The notes: a model not told the origin generated them from the sequence alone. Shown: positions 25,331 through 38,117, counted from the stretch's first letter. The stretch is DNA of 64,000 bases from Metellina segmentata (GCA_947359465.1 OX375881.1:29553742-29617741), one strand, 5' to 3'. A program made the numbers and translations.

Positions 25331-25512
25331 AAGGGCTACCGTGGCTCAGTGGGTTTTCCCACTGAGCTACCAATCTACGAGTTGCAGACTGTGGTGTATT
25401 GTTTTTCTGTATCAGTAAAACATTATTTGTATGAACGTAACTCGACGTCTCTTTTGTGCATCTTAGCTAAATATGGCACTTGCGCTATAAAAAGAAACCA
25501 AACCAACGAACC
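25331..25512 (+). repeat. Type B SINE, complete
   Basis: The head 'ccgtggctcagtgggtttt' includes a tRNA-like A box (TGGCTCAGTGG). It is followed by the 'cccactgagctac' complement, the body, and the tail 'cttgcgctataaaaagaaac' ending 'aaccaacgaacc'. Confidence 0.75.
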
Positions 25513-26087
25513 TGATATTCTGGACCTCCATAATTTTAAATTCTTAATATTTGCTCTGCTGTTGAGCTTTCACTCATTTGTGTGTTTAAAAAAAAAAAAA
25601 AAAACTTAATTTTTTTCCGAGAGAGTTGGATACGTCCAAACTACGTTACATTATTGTTCCACAATTTTTTAAATAATTATTTCGGTGATACTTTCCTAAG
25701 CTGCAGTTTGGATGCTTTATGTAGTTTGTATAATTATAAACAAGAAAAATGAAATCATTAGGAAAGGATCTATTTCTGAAATACCGACACTCATTCTGTT
25801 ATGAACTTTGTTACTCAACTAGAAAAGCACACCATTGTTATGTCTAAGAATCCAAAGAGTCAACTTTTAGAATAGAAGGCGCCTTTTAGAGACAGTTACA
25901 GAACGATCGTATTATCTGAGTGTTTTTTCAAAGACGAGATTCGAAAAAACTCAGTTTTTGCACATCAACCAACTTCATTACTTATCGATTAACGCCATGC
26001 AAAGTTAAGATTGGTTGCCTGAGAGAGATGAGTTAAAAGTCGAGCGTATTAAGAGCCAGCGAGGGCTTTAGTTATAATTCCAAAGGG

Positions 26088-26153
26088 TGGGCGTTGTCAG
26101 TGACAGTGCCACTGACTGGGTGGTCTCCCCAAAATACAACTGGACAACGCCCA
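26088..26153. other. Nested stem-loop
   Basis: An 11-bp perfect outer stem (TGGGCGTTGTC at 26,088-26,098 with GACAACGCCCA at 26,143-26,153) encloses a 7-bp inner stem (GTCAGTG with CACTGAC, 26,096-26,116). The two share three bases, so they are alternative or slightly offset foldings. Role unknown; it may be a relic of a MITE end. Confidence 0.6.
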
Positions 26154-26157
26154 TTCA

Positions 26158-26577
26158 TTAGAATAACTGCGCTATGCCGATTCTTTTCGGGAGAGAGAGG
26201 GCCTGCGTTTCTTCCCCGATCACGTGGTGAAAGCCATGACTCATTCTAATAATCTCTTTACCCCCACCGATATTGTTAAGACATAGGAATTGGACGTGTT
26301 GGAATGGGTTGTTCCGTCCGCTCCTTACCTGTCGTTTTCTTTTTTTCCATTGCATTGCCCGTTCGATTGATTCAGTCGACTTGGATGGAAGTCGTTCGTG
26401 GCTCTTCTTACTGTTCTGCACCCTGTCCGCGATATTAAACATAACTATTCCTGTAAAGTTTGCATTTCTGCCTTCCCATGTCGTGCCTAACAGGACCCCC
26501 CTTTGCCACCGTCGACTTTTGGATACTATTTTTTTTCTGATGACTAGGGTATTTAAAAATGTAAATCTGTCTCGCAC
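26158..26577 (-). other. Longest open frame in the window (139 codons), probably non-genic
   Basis: An open frame rich in R and K with no family motif, transmembrane segment or signal peptide that I recognise. An opposing 117-codon frame overlaps it, which points to a locally stop-poor composition. There is no evidence of splicing into a larger gene. I do not consider it a gene. Confidence 0.3.
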
Positions 26578-26656
26578 ACAAAACCTTCCTTTTTCAAAAT
26601 TTTGGCGATGTTTGAAAATTAACTAGTCAACGAAAATGTAATTCCTTTTTTTTAAA

Positions 26657-27426
26657 CAGGGTGGTAACAGAACCGGAATTCAGGGAATTCTCAGGAAACT
26701 TTTTATTTCTGGAAAAATCAGGGAAATCTCAGGGAAAACTTCCAAATTTTACAAAAAATCAGGGAAATTTTGACAATTTAAACGGCTACTATTATCGTTT
26801 GTCCTATTTTGAGATGCGCGATTATGAGTGCTTTTGTGAATCGAATAAATCGTATTCGCTGAAATTGTAATTCGAAAAAAGAACCATAGTGTCGTAAATT
26901 TTGAACACTGCGGAAACCGCCGCCGCCGTTTTTTTCGCGGCTGCAGATTTTTGTTGCATTGAGGCTTGTGGGATACAATTTGAAATTTGTGCCACAAATG
27001 ATATTTTTTTGTGTATTAAATTAATTATTTTTGTAGAATTATTTATGTATATATCTGCATTTGGTTTCGATGACTAATAGTATGACAATGTAGGTTCAGG
27101 TGTAAAAAGTTCCTTAATCAAAATATTTTTAATTTTTTTTCCAGTTTTTTTAATTGCAATTTTAAGAGTTCCATTAAGGGTTCCAAACAATAACAATTAA
27201 AATATCTAGAAAAAAAACATAAAATATTTGTGGAGAATGATCCTTTTACACCCTCTGACCCTAAATATTTAAAAATAGTGTTGTGTGGATACTGTATATC
27301 GATACCAATCGAGGATCATAACATTTCTTAAGGGAATTGTTAAATCAGGGAAATTTTTGTGAGACTATCAGGGAAATCGTGGAAATATCAGGGAACTTTT
27401 TTTTCAAGGATTTTGTTGCCACCCTG
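26657..27426. mobile_element. MITE-like element, CAGGGTGGTAACA ends
   Basis: Ends CAGGGTGGTAACA (26,657) and TGTTGCCACCCTG (27,426) are inverted with one mismatch. Both subterminal regions are filled with CAGGGAAA-type repeats ('tcagggaaatctcaggga' on the left, 'atcagggaaatcgtgg' on the right). The flanks carry TTAAA on both sides, a possible 5-bp target duplication. The ~770-bp element has no transposase. The end sequence recalls hAT-type families, but the flank length does not fit that class. Confidence 0.75.
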
Positions 27427-28373
27427 TTAAATAACAAATTGCGGACTTGAAGACATTGGACAAGAAGATCCAAACTGCTTAGAAGCCGTACAGGGAAGAC
27501 TGCAGGTTTCAGAACGGATCTATCGTTTAGCTTAGAGCAGAAACTCATTAACTGACATTTTTTCGCAGACACTAAATGCTTACTTTCATGATGGTGAGAA
27601 ATAGTCTTTTTATAATCAATTTCAAAGACATAACATCAAAATGCTTGTGGCTTTTATTTTTTTCACTCAAAACTAAATAGCCTTTAAACTGTACAGAAAA
27701 AAACTATTATTGTCAGTTAATGTGCTTCTGCTCTAAGCCGACGATATACTATGTATGAACCCCTCAAAGGGTTAATATAGATAATCATTTGAGAGCATAA
27801 CCTTTGTTTTGAACATAAAAGAATAACATTAAATAATGGAATATTTCATTTCTTTTAATTTTCTATTTTGGCTATTAAATGTTTTTCGCGAACCCTTGTG
27901 ATCTTCCGACCACACTTTAGAAACCACTGGTATCGACTGAGTTCATTACGTTTCCCTGTACAGCTTATTCCGTTATAGCATACGAACTGCAAAAAGCTGC
28001 TATCTGCCCGCACTCTAACCTGCTCGTAAATGCTTTTCCACCTTCTCTGGAGATCTTTTGCATAATGAAACAAAGCCCCATGAATAAGCAATCAGGTTTC
28101 GTATAGTCACCTTGACAATCACGTATGAAACCGCGTAATATTATTTATTGCAAGCGAAGAATATTTCTTTTTTTGTGTGTATGTCCCTCATCCTCACTTC
28201 TGTTCCAAATGAGCATTATAAAAGATCGTCTACTATTCTGAATAATGATGTTGCAGTGGAATAACTCTCGCTGAGGTCGCCTTTCTCTTTTTTTTTTGGC
28301 CATTGATGCGTAATTGTTTTTTCTTTATTTCGAGAATTGATTGGTAGAGTTTTATTATTGAAGTGAAAGAGTG

Positions 28374-28391
28374 GAGAGAGAGAGAGAGAGA
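28374..28391 (+). repeat. (GA)9 microsatellite
   Basis: An uninterrupted GA run directly before the 190-bp tandem duplication. Confidence 0.85.
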
Positions 28392-28785
28392 ATCGTTGAT
28401 GCCTGCAGCCACATCTTGTGCACGAATCGTTAGATTGACTCTAAATGCCGTCTCGTTATTTAGGATTCTCACGAGCGAGTTATAACATGTGATCTAATAA
28501 GCTCAGATGGGGCGGTACGTCCACAGTCGCCTTGCAAGAAAGAGTCGGAGTCCACCGCTGGATTGTGTTCGCAGCAGACAATCGTTGGTGCCTGCTGCAT
28601 CCGCAACGTCTACACGAATCGTTATATTAACTCAAAAGCCGTCTCTTTATTAAGATTCTCACGACCGAATGGGAACCTGTGATCTAATAAGTTCAGATGG
28701 GGTGGTACGTACACAGTAGCCTTGCAAGGAAGAGTCGAGTCCACTGTCGATCGTGCTCGCATTAGACAATCTTTGATGTCTGCTA
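28391..28785 (+). repeat. Tandem duplication, ~190-bp unit, 2.1 copies
   Basis: 'aatcgttgatgcctgc' recurs at 28,391, 28,580 and (diverged) 28,768. Within the units 'gtgatctaataagctcagatggggcggtacgt' recurs at about 28,488 and 28,679 with few changes. Confidence 0.8.
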
Positions 28786-28820
28786 AGAGATTCCATAGTA
28801 TTTTCTGATAGTGTCATAGT

Positions 28821-28893
28821 ATCAGTCGAATAGCAGCATATTCGACTGATTGCTGCATTCGAATCAAGGGTGATTCGAATGCCGCAATTAGTC
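28821..28893. other. Two overlapping hairpins
   Basis: Hairpin 1 pairs ATCAGTCGAATA (28,821-28,832) with TATTCGACTGAT (28,839-28,850) perfectly around a 6-nt loop. Hairpin 2 (28,844-28,893) pairs 23 nt on each side with two mismatches around a loop of AGGG; its inner 12 bp, GCATTCGAATCA with TGATTCGAATGC, are perfect. The second arm of hairpin 1 overlaps the first arm of hairpin 2 by 7 nt, so the two compete. Confidence 0.8.
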
Positions 28894-29029
28894 TATTCTA
28901 TGTGGGATTGGACGACTCCACAATGCTGTAGTTGTGTAGAAAGGAAACATGCTCGTTTCGAGCCGATGAACACGCACTAGCTCCCATCAGCTTCCACGAT
29001 CTTTGATCCTCTTGTGCTCGTCCCAAACA

Positions 29030-29590
29030 TCGACAACCGGTCGAATAGCTTCGAGTGTTACACGGCTATTCGCGAGCTCATATTGATATGCTTCCAGACT
29101 GATGCATCCAGTTATATTGCATGTTACAGTTCGCAAGAATTGGTAACCGATCGAATAGTTTTCAGTGTTACACGGCTGTTTGGGAGTTTTGTTCACAAAA
29201 AGGCAGCATTGAGACTCGGGTTGCATTACATAGTATATTACATGTTACGATTCGTAGGAATATTATGTTACTGTGCGCTAAAATCGACAATATGTTCAAT
29301 AGCTTCCAGTGTTAAACGGTTATTCGCGGGCTCATTTTGATAGGCGTTCAGTCTGATGAATCCTGCTATATTACTTATTACAGTTCACGAAAATTGACTA
29401 TCGAATAGCTTCATGTTACATGGCTCTTCATGGGCTGATCTATTGCATGTTACTATCTGCTAATATCGACAACAAGTCGAATAGCTTCGAGTGTTACACG
29501 GTTGTTCGCGGACTTTGTTCACCAATAGGTGTTCAGGCAGGTGAATCCGGTTATATTGTATGTCCTATTACATGTTACAGATATGACATG
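29030..29590 (+). repeat. Degenerate tandem repeat, 'TCGAATAGCTTCGAGTGTT' unit
   Basis: Variants of 'tcgaatagcttcgagtgttacacgg' occur near 29,041, 29,153, 29,295, 29,401 and 29,477, each followed by diverged versions of 'ttatattgcatgttacag'. Spacing is irregular (75-145 bp). It is an old, decaying satellite-like array. ORFs here are products of the repeat. Confidence 0.75.
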
Positions 29591-30734
29591 AGTACACAGC
29601 TTTTATATATTTGTGTCAGGTAGATTGGGAAACTTATATTACTCGTTAAGACCATATCGTGCCAGTTATATTTTTGTCACTCCAATATCTGCTGGGGCTA
29701 AATTTAAAACTTATTCAACTAACTTATTTGTATCATTTAAAACTCATTTGCCAATTTATTTTATTGCTCTATGTTTTGTACATTTAATCGTTTCATTATT
29801 ATTAGGATTAAGAAATACAATATTCTGATCCCAAAAACCTAACCAAATGAGATGCGCTGGGGGTGACGGCATGGAAAAATTCCTTTATTGAGTCTGTCAG
29901 ATAATTTGCATAGTAGTAAGACATCAGAGTTTTATATACTTTTCCGTTCAAAACGATGTTTCCGGACGTAATATTATTTTACTTTTTATCATAAAAAGAA
30001 AATTGAATTCACTTGAAATTAATTCGGGAAATATTAAGCTTTTCGTCTTTCATATACAAAAGCTAAAATAAAAGAGTGAGCTGTTAAGCAGTCAGCTCGT
30101 GTAGTAAAAGGATAGGCTTCGAGAAACTAATCAAATTCATAGGTTTTAAGCCTATGTTTTTATCACAAATTATCCATCAATCAGAATATTTGTCCTGCAT
30201 TATTCCATAGCAATTTTAGGATTAAGGAATCTAAATAAGCCTTTCCACAATATACTTTATGCAATGAAAGTTATTATAGAAGTTTATAAACTATGATGGG
30301 TTCCATATTTAATTTCGTAATCAGTGCAATTTCACGTATTTTCTCGCATTGAAAGTTAATATGGATGGCATAAGCGATCAAATTTTTCCAATTCAGTTTT
30401 TATTTTATTACATTGAAAACTTTGGATTTTATTAGTTTTGATTCAATATTAATTTTATTCATTTTTATTTATAAATGGATTGCTTTTTATGAATATATTA
30501 AAAAAAAATTATGCGTTTAGTAGCTTGCTCGTGTGCTTATATGCCTAGTTTAAAGTAAATATGTAAAAAAAGTATTCTAGATGTATATTAAATTTTTTTT
30601 GAATTTTGCTAGTCATTTCTGGTTGCGTTATTTGCACATATGTTCGCTATTTTGGAGATTTATAACAATTTATTTGATCCTTTTCTTTTTAGACAAGTAT
30701 CCAATTACATAGAACAAAAATATATAATCCAAAA

Positions 30735-30981
30735 AAATGCACTCCTAAGTGGAACATCTTTAAATGTGTTCGAGCTTCACTAACCCTAGATGCCCTAGTG
30801 ATCTATTTTCCCATGGGGTTTACTGCCCCTGTTATAAACATGGGGTCATATTTACAGAATGCTCTAGCGATCTTTCTCTGCTTTTCTCCATCCTTTCTTT
30901 TCACAATTATCTGTCTTGTGGTTGGTGCAGCTGGGTCAAATATGACCCTTGCGCCTTAGAATCCAAAACCAACCAACCAAA
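30735..30981 (+). repeat. Type C SINE
   Basis: The head 'agtggaacatctttaaatgtg', the phrase 'ccatggggtttactg' and the shared tail 'ttggtgcagctgggtcaaat' to 'aaccaaccaacc'. The head is unlike type B although the tail is the same. Confidence 0.7.
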
Positions 30982-32068
30982 AATTCAAGGAAAAACAAAT
31001 ACTGTTAAATTGGAAGTAAACAAAGCACTTCATTGATGCAGATTTACGTATCAATTGAAATTATCAAAAATATACCTACCTTCGAGGAAGAATTATGTAT
31101 TTGAAAATATCTATTGGTATTAAAATTGCTTCATACATTCTTTTTTTTTTAAAGGTATAGCACAAAATGTTTTACAGTTTTTAAGTGGGGAAGTAATTTA
31201 TGTGCGGACTAAGATGAGGATAAACTTATGGGCGAACTGTTGAATTCCAATCGTATTTCCATGTAATTTCACTTAATATGGAGTTTAGTCGATGAAATGT
31301 TTGAATTCCATCCCCTTTCTTACGGTCAAAACACCCCTATTCGAACAAAAATATTTTTTTGCCTCCTTAGTATAGTAAAAAGGGAAGGTCTGCATCACCT
31401 CACTGAAGCATGGAAAGGCTAAAGGGCAAAAAAGAGGGGGGACGGAAAACAAAAATAAAATAATAAATCGATGAAAAAAGTGAAATCGTAATAAAAATTT
31501 ATTCTCCGAAACGGACCGTGTGATTTAGTTTCACAGTGAGCGGTTTCAGCTACATGCCCGAGGCTCTTTTTCGAGAAATTTTTATAAATAAATAAATGCC
31601 GCCGAGAAATAAAAAAGATCTGCTGTCTTTAGTTCGGAAATTGATACTTATTCACTCCTTGTTCTGTCTGACATGAAAGATAGTCTTTAGTCTGCCTAAT
31701 CAAATGTCATCTTGTCCGGTCATACATATTAAATTTGAGTCGAAATGGATTTTACTGATGCCCTTAATGTTTTTATCTTTCGCGATCGGTACATAAGTTT
31801 TCGATGAATATATAAGCGTTCTATTAGGGTTCGTTCTGCGATTGTTATTGAGTAGAAATTATGTTACGTGCATTATTTATGATGTGGCAGTTATGAGTTC
31901 GATTTACAGTGCGAACAAACCAGTAGGTCTGGGTAAATTTTACTTCTGTTGTCAAATGCTTATGGGGTTACTTGAAATGTAGTTTATCGCAGTCTTGGCA
32001 ACGTTTGACTAGTCTAATTCGTTGGACCAGTCAAATATATATTGATTCGAAATTCATTCTTTGGAATT

Positions 32069-32119
32069 TTGATAGCCCGTTGTGTTGCTCTAGTACGATG
32101 TTAATAAGAAAATTACCAA
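32069..32119 (+). repeat. Type A SINE 3' end only
   Basis: 'gatagcccgttgtgttgctc', then 'tagtacgatgttaata' and 'aaaattacc', matching the 3' end of the family on the + strand. Confidence 0.7.
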
Positions 32120-33599
32120 TCATCAGTCATTGGAATTTCGATTGATGAAGTCGTATTAGAAAACGAAGCCAACTTACGTCACGTTTTGAATACGTTCAGG
32201 AAGCATTATCACCGTCTCTATTTGGCTTGGCAGACTATGCCTCTCATGTTGCTTTTATAAATTAGAACTTTTAAACATTGTTTTTAGCAATCTCTTGCTT
32301 TTATAATCTGGTGGCAACGGCGCAATGCTGCGTTTGGCGCAGCATAATATGTTTGCGCCAATAAACTCCAAAAACATCCAACTGCAGTTGCACCCAATTC
32401 AAAGGAGATCCTTTATTGTTTGACGTCTAAACTTATTTTCCGCGTTCGCCATATTTTCTTTTCTGCGCTGGTTTGTCTACCAGATTTCTCATTGCTTTCT
32501 GTCATCGGACTGCTGAAGAATTTCATTAGAGCAGCGAGATCTTCCATGTAGTTTTAGCAACCGTATGCAGCTCCACAGCTCAAATCAAATCCACGATGCA
32601 AAATTGAGGAATAAATCCCTTAGTCATTTGAATTTATACTGTTGATATTCATTCTTTGGCATACAAGTAATATCTATTTCCGTGGTACATTCGTAAGTGA
32701 AATTTATGTGCATAGTTTTTCCTAACACTGGAGTGATACCCATTTGATCATGAATTTGGTATCTGGTTAAGTTTAATGCTACCAGAAATAGTTAGATATA
32801 TTCTGTCACAAGTTTCGGCAGCCAGACGTGTTACGGCATGATGATGCTTGAGAACTTGGATAGGCCTTATTTGCATCTGCTTACATAGTTGCCTTCCTCT
32901 CTAGAATTTAGAATAGGATGCATATGTCATAGCGGATTGAGTAAATATAGAGCAGATTAGAGGTGAGCTGGTTTGTGGAAAAGCGGCTCGCTGTGTTCTG
33001 AATGATCAATTTTCGAATTTACCATTCGGTACCTGATGCACTCTCCTGTTTTTGTTCTCTATACGACCTTGTGAGAAACGGGATTTTAGCCGAATACATT
33101 TCTTTTGTCAGGGCTGTCTTAATTTCTTTCATTTAAGGGCTACGGCTAATAGTGATAAGTCATTTTTTTTTTTAATTTTCAGGATAACAATTTTAAAGTG
33201 TTGAAAAATTCCAAAATTTCAATGGTCCAAAAATATCTACTGTTTATGAGGTCATGTTGTGTCTTATTTCGCATTCATTCAAGCAATGAGAAATTATTTT
33301 AATATTCTTGAATGTTTTGCCAGTGTGGCGTTAATTCAACTACCTACCTTGAATATTTCGTTTTTAATTTTTTTTTCATAACAAACAGTGATTTATCACT
33401 TGCCTGAATGCCTACAGTTTAAATACATTTCTAAAAGACTAATTCTGCCGTACTGTTATTACGCTGTCTTCAAGTTTGTATTTCTCATTTGTATTTGACA
33501 AAGACTAAAACGAGATAACATTTACAAGTTGGAAAAATATATTAGAAAGTTTTTAACCCGTGTAAGGGTGGTGGACGTTACGCCTTGAAAAGCTTAAGG

Positions 33600-33676
33600 C
33601 TAGGTATGAATATTCTAGGTATAAAGATATAAATATTCTAGGTACAAAGTCATAAATGTTCTAGGTACAAAGGTAT
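33600..33676 (+). repeat. 23-bp minisatellite, 3 copies
   Basis: 'ctaggta(t/c)aaag' begins at 33,615, 33,638 and 33,661, with a related partial at 33,600. The unit is about 'ctaggtacaaagtcataaatgtt'-like with minor changes. Confidence 0.75.
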
Positions 33677-35195
33677 CTAAAGCTACTAAGGTGTACAAAT
33701 ATTATATCACACATTTAATACGGCAAGGCAGGGTTAGTGGGAAAATTTGGAGTATAAAGTTTAGCATTATTGTATCTAAGCATTTTTCCTCAGTTGCCAA
33801 ACTGTTTTATCCAGCTGTAATTTAAAATTAATTTTGTTTACGTAGATGTTATAAACGAGCAATACCAAGATTAGAGCCTGCTTTGTTTGGAATTTTGGGG
33901 TCTTTTTCTGGCATTTTAAAAGTGAAAGCGAAATTTTCTTCTCCGATGCTTTCACTCAGAACCAGGATCCACAAAGGACCAAAGTTAAAACATTTCAGTA
34001 CTAGCTCATGTTAGGAACTGTTTTCTCTGAAACGTTATTTACTGCTATCCAGTTTTGGGAGAAACTACATTTTTGAAGCAATTTCAAAGCGAATTGTGTT
34101 CTTTTCAAATGTTGTCTTTTGACTGAAGAATTGTCATGCTATTGTCTGTTATGAATCTGCTATTTGCTATCAGAGGTGGTTAAATATAGGTTTATCTGGT
34201 CGTTTCGAAGATTTCCCAATTGTAGTATAGCTGTGATCATTGTTATGGATAATTTCAAATGGCTTTAAATAGGTTTTGGAAAATGGTAAAGTGCCATAAG
34301 AATTTGTTTTGCAATGAATGATTTATCCTTTGAATCCATCTACTACAATTGCTTGGGGAAATTGATCTATGCCGGTAATAAAATGCATTGGTCCAATCAC
34401 TCACTGTTATTGTTTCGTTGTTTGTGATACCATGATCCTTCCTGGAGATTAGGGATGTGTGTCGGGGCAGATGTGAAGAAATTTCAACACTCCACTGGTT
34501 TTTAAAAGAGGGTGAAAAAACGTGACTACATGCTTTATCTGTTCATCTGGCTTGCTTGACATGAACTTAGGCACAAAAGAAAACACTAATCGAACTGTTT
34601 TGAGCCAAAACTAATGACGTGGTTTTGTCCGTGTTTGCAAGCCGGCTTGTTTGTGGATGGAGGTATACTCTTCCTCTGCGTTCAGCGGCGTGCAAACAAA
34701 ACACCATTTCCGTGAACTGGATTTGTGAGTATAGTAAACATTTTATTTGTGAGGTTTTTGTGTGATTGGGTTTAGAAACCAGGACTTGTTATCCTTTGAA
34801 ATTGCATCTGTTTTACTCGTCGTTCCAAGTGGAGAAATTTCAATTTTTTTTATTGCTTCGTTCTGTGTAGTGAAGCGCTGATAAGAAATTAGTTGTGTTA
34901 TGTAAAAGTTAACCATTTCGATTTCACACGCGAGTGAACTTTAACCGTGTTTGCTGTGAAACGGAACGAGGAAGAGTGAAATAATTGGTTCTTGATGAGT
35001 TCTATTTTGAAATATGTTCGGTAAATGGGAACTTTCTAGTTTCCCTCAAGGTTTTTTAAAATGAAACCTGGTATTAGTTGAAATTGTTCAAGGTAATTTT
35101 CAATGGAAGTAAGGTTGTTAGCTTGCAAATTTTAAATGTGATTGGAGGCTTTTATACGGTCGAGTAGCCAACATATATCCATAAAATTAATTATT

Positions 35196-35368
35196 GGTAA
35201 TTTTTAATTAACGTCATACTAGAGTAACACAACGGGCTATTGACGACGGTCCGGTTTCAATTTAAGATCCGAGGACAGCACCTCGTAATTTTGAACCACG
35301 GTCAGATGACGAAGCAAATCCTTAGCTGGCACCCTACTCTTCAAACTTCCACACCAACCTAACGTGAA
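35196..35368 (-). repeat. Type A SINE, headless
   Basis: Starts 'ggtaatttttaattaacgtc', followed by 'gggctattgacgacggtccg', 'accacggtcagatgacgaag' and 'cttccacaccaacc'. Confidence 0.8.
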
Positions 35369-36347
35369 TTAATTATTGGACATATAATCATTCCCTGAAA
35401 TTTTAAAATAAGTAAACAGGCTCAAAATTGGTCTGATATCCAAACGTTTATTTCAATATGCTGATAATTCACAAATTGCAGTTTACCAACTTTCCATGTG
35501 TTCAAATTTTACATCCTTTCAATTTAATTTAAAATTACGATAACCCTCTTGGTTTATTGCATTTTCATATACATTTTTGACGAACACATTTATATTTTTC
35601 AGCAATTAAAAAGTTGATTCAGTTCATCCTATGTTTGCGTAGCTTGACCCTTGAGCCATTAAAATCCAATCAATTTTCAAATTGCAGTTAAAACTGCAGT
35701 AATTTTCATTGCTGATTTGGTATTATAACCGGAAGGTATCTGTGAAATTTTGTCATTTTTATCTGCAATGAACTAAACACAAAACTGTATTGTCGATTCC
35801 CCGGACTTAATTCCTGCCTGTCTCTTAGAAAAACAATACTTCATAATGTTGAAGTATATCAAACTTTTACCGAAATGTGAAACATGTTCTTTCATGAATC
35901 AAGTAATGAAATTGTGCCAAAAAAAAGTAACCGTGTGGACAGTGGGGCATTTTTTGCTACGAAATTAACTCGAGCTCAAACTTGGAACACCTTGATCGAG
36001 TGAATGTATCTGTTTTAAATATTTTTCATTCAATTCCCTGTTTCTAAATATAGGTTTCGGTCAAACTATTTGTCGTGTAGCAAAAATGACCGCAGAACGA
36101 CGAATCGAATCAGGTTTATGCTAATTCTACTTGCAAGGATAAACCAGACGCTTAATTACACTTGAGTGGTTGGGAACTATTTTAAAGTCACTGGTGAAAT
36201 GGGGCTTGGGTCATTATACCCGAGTTTTTGAAATACTTGAGGTGGTAAGTCAAGTCGGGTAGATTTCGAACCTGAGGTGATTGATAGGAAGGACATATCT
36301 CTTTTTTTATTATCGCCCACCGTATTTACGAAAGTACATAGTTATAG

Positions 36348-36920
36348 TACACTACCCTACAATAATGGACCGGACAGCAATATGTGATGGTATAAGGGAA
36401 AGATTGCATGCTTTAATCGGGGGGTGGTTCCTCACGTGCTGCAATTACACTAGCAACCCTTCTGGGCACACTTTCAACAAGGTTTTGATACACAGCTATG
36501 GGTATTTGTGTCCATTCCTGCTGCAAGAATGTCGCCAGCTCAGCTGTAGATTTCGGACGTGATTCCCTGGTCCGTAAGCGTCGCTCTAACGCGTCCCACA
36601 AATGTTCTATGGGGTTAGGTCGGGACTCTGAGCAGGCCAGGGAAGACGTTTTACATCCATATCTCGATATCATCACTTGACAGAGGCTGCAACATGACAT
36701 AAACCGTTGTCGTCCTGGAAGTAACATTCGGACATTCCATCAAATTGTCAGAGCGTAGGAAGAACCTGATTGTCCAAAATGTTCCTGTAGGCGTCGGTGT
36801 GCAATTGACCAGGAACAACATACAAAGGTCCCAGGTCATACCACAAAAAACACCCCCAAACAAGTAGTCGGATTTTATGCAAATCCGCTGGAGTCCGGTC
36901 CATTATTTTAGGGTAGTGTA
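36348..36920 (-). mobile_element. Tc1/mariner internal-deletion element, copy 1
   Basis: Inverted ends TACACTACCCTA...GTAGGGTAGTGTA with TA at both borders, 573 bp. On the minus strand it keeps the C-terminal part of a Tc1-family DDE transposase: 'HTDAYRNILDN', then 'FQDDNG' (second catalytic Asp), then 'NPIEHLWDALERRLR' (third catalytic region) and a C-terminus ending near 'RVASVIAAR'. These lie in different frames broken by stops and frameshifts, and the N-terminal DNA-binding half is absent. It is non-autonomous. A copy of identical length lies at 48,617-49,189 in the other orientation. Confidence 0.9.
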
Positions 36921-38117
36921 TGTGGTCCTTGCGTCATACTAACCCAATCCCTCAAAACTAAAATAAACAAGTTCCCGAAGACGACTCAGCTTCACATAGC
37001 TTGTTCCTGTGTATGCCCACGCTCTCCTTTATAATAAAACTTTTTTACCATATAGTTTTCCACAAGTCAGAAGATTCGACACAATGACATTTAATATTTT
37101 TTTTTTAATTTAAATAGTAACCTAAGCTCTTTTATACGGGTGGACGTGAATAACACTTTAAGTATCAAAATCCATGGCATGTATTGCTAACCCTTTCTAT
37201 AGGAGTAAACTTCGGCAGGTTAATACTTGGAAACTCAAACTGAGCGCTATTTGAATGCGTTTAAGTATCATACAAAGCATGTCTTCTCGTCCCAATGTCC
37301 AGAGCTCTCCCAATCAGCATTAACGGACGAGCCGAAGAGAAACTTAACACCCGGTTAACCTGCTCCAAATTCGAAATAAAGTAGCTTTGAACGCTGTTCA
37401 ACCCTTCTCTTCGGGGTTAGTTGTCCAGAATCCACTTCCTTGTCATTTCGCCGACAGTACTCGTTTCGGCTTCCTTTTCTTCCCGACTTGATGATGCCCT
37501 CCGAGCACGAAAACGAAACAATAATAAAAAAATTCTGTTCTGCAATTATTTTTTCTTCTGCTCACATAATTTGCATTACAGTTGCCTCTTGCCGCGCTTG
37601 ATTACTGTTTTGGACCGTTATTAGGAAATTTCATTTCCTCGGCTTTTGAATCGGACATCGGTCTTTTGTCTGGTGGAGTGTATCTCTGTGTTAGGCCGTG
37701 GTATCAAAACAAACTTAATGCGTCTAGTGTGTAATTAAGCATTGGGGAGGAGAGGTGAAGGAAATCTTTTCCGAGTCTACTCTATATAAATAATGACCGC
37801 CACAAACCTGTTTGGCCTATTTTTTGGAGTCACTCATTCTGATTTTTTAAAGGCACATTGTAACTTCCAATGCAGCATTTTTCATTTTTTTTTTCGCGTC
37901 AGCTCTTGCGAATTTATGGGTGTTCTTTGCTTTGCTCCTTCATCATCCTCTTCTTTCATGGACATTTGATAACTTTTTCGTGTACAGACTTACTAGTTTC
38001 CGAATTGTTTTTCTTCACAGGCATATTTTGTCCACTGATTTGCATTGAATACTGTTTTAGTTTTGAAATTGCTCTCCATTTGATGTCTGAATTGTAGGTA
38101 GATTCGATTTGGTGGGT

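Larger units (their letters stand above)
30982..35195. other. Intron sequence, mostly repeat-free
   Basis: Apart from the 51-bp type A fragment at 32,069 and the 23-bp minisatellite at 33,600, no repeats or coding segments were recognised. Confidence 0.5.

Noticed and set aside
26158..26577. 139-codon minus-strand ORF as a gene
   Set aside because: No family motif, an overlapping long opposing frame, and no splice or codon evidence. Best read as a stop-poor stretch.
29014..29340. 108-codon ORF as a gene
   Set aside because: It runs through the degenerate tandem repeat and its peptide reflects the repeat unit.
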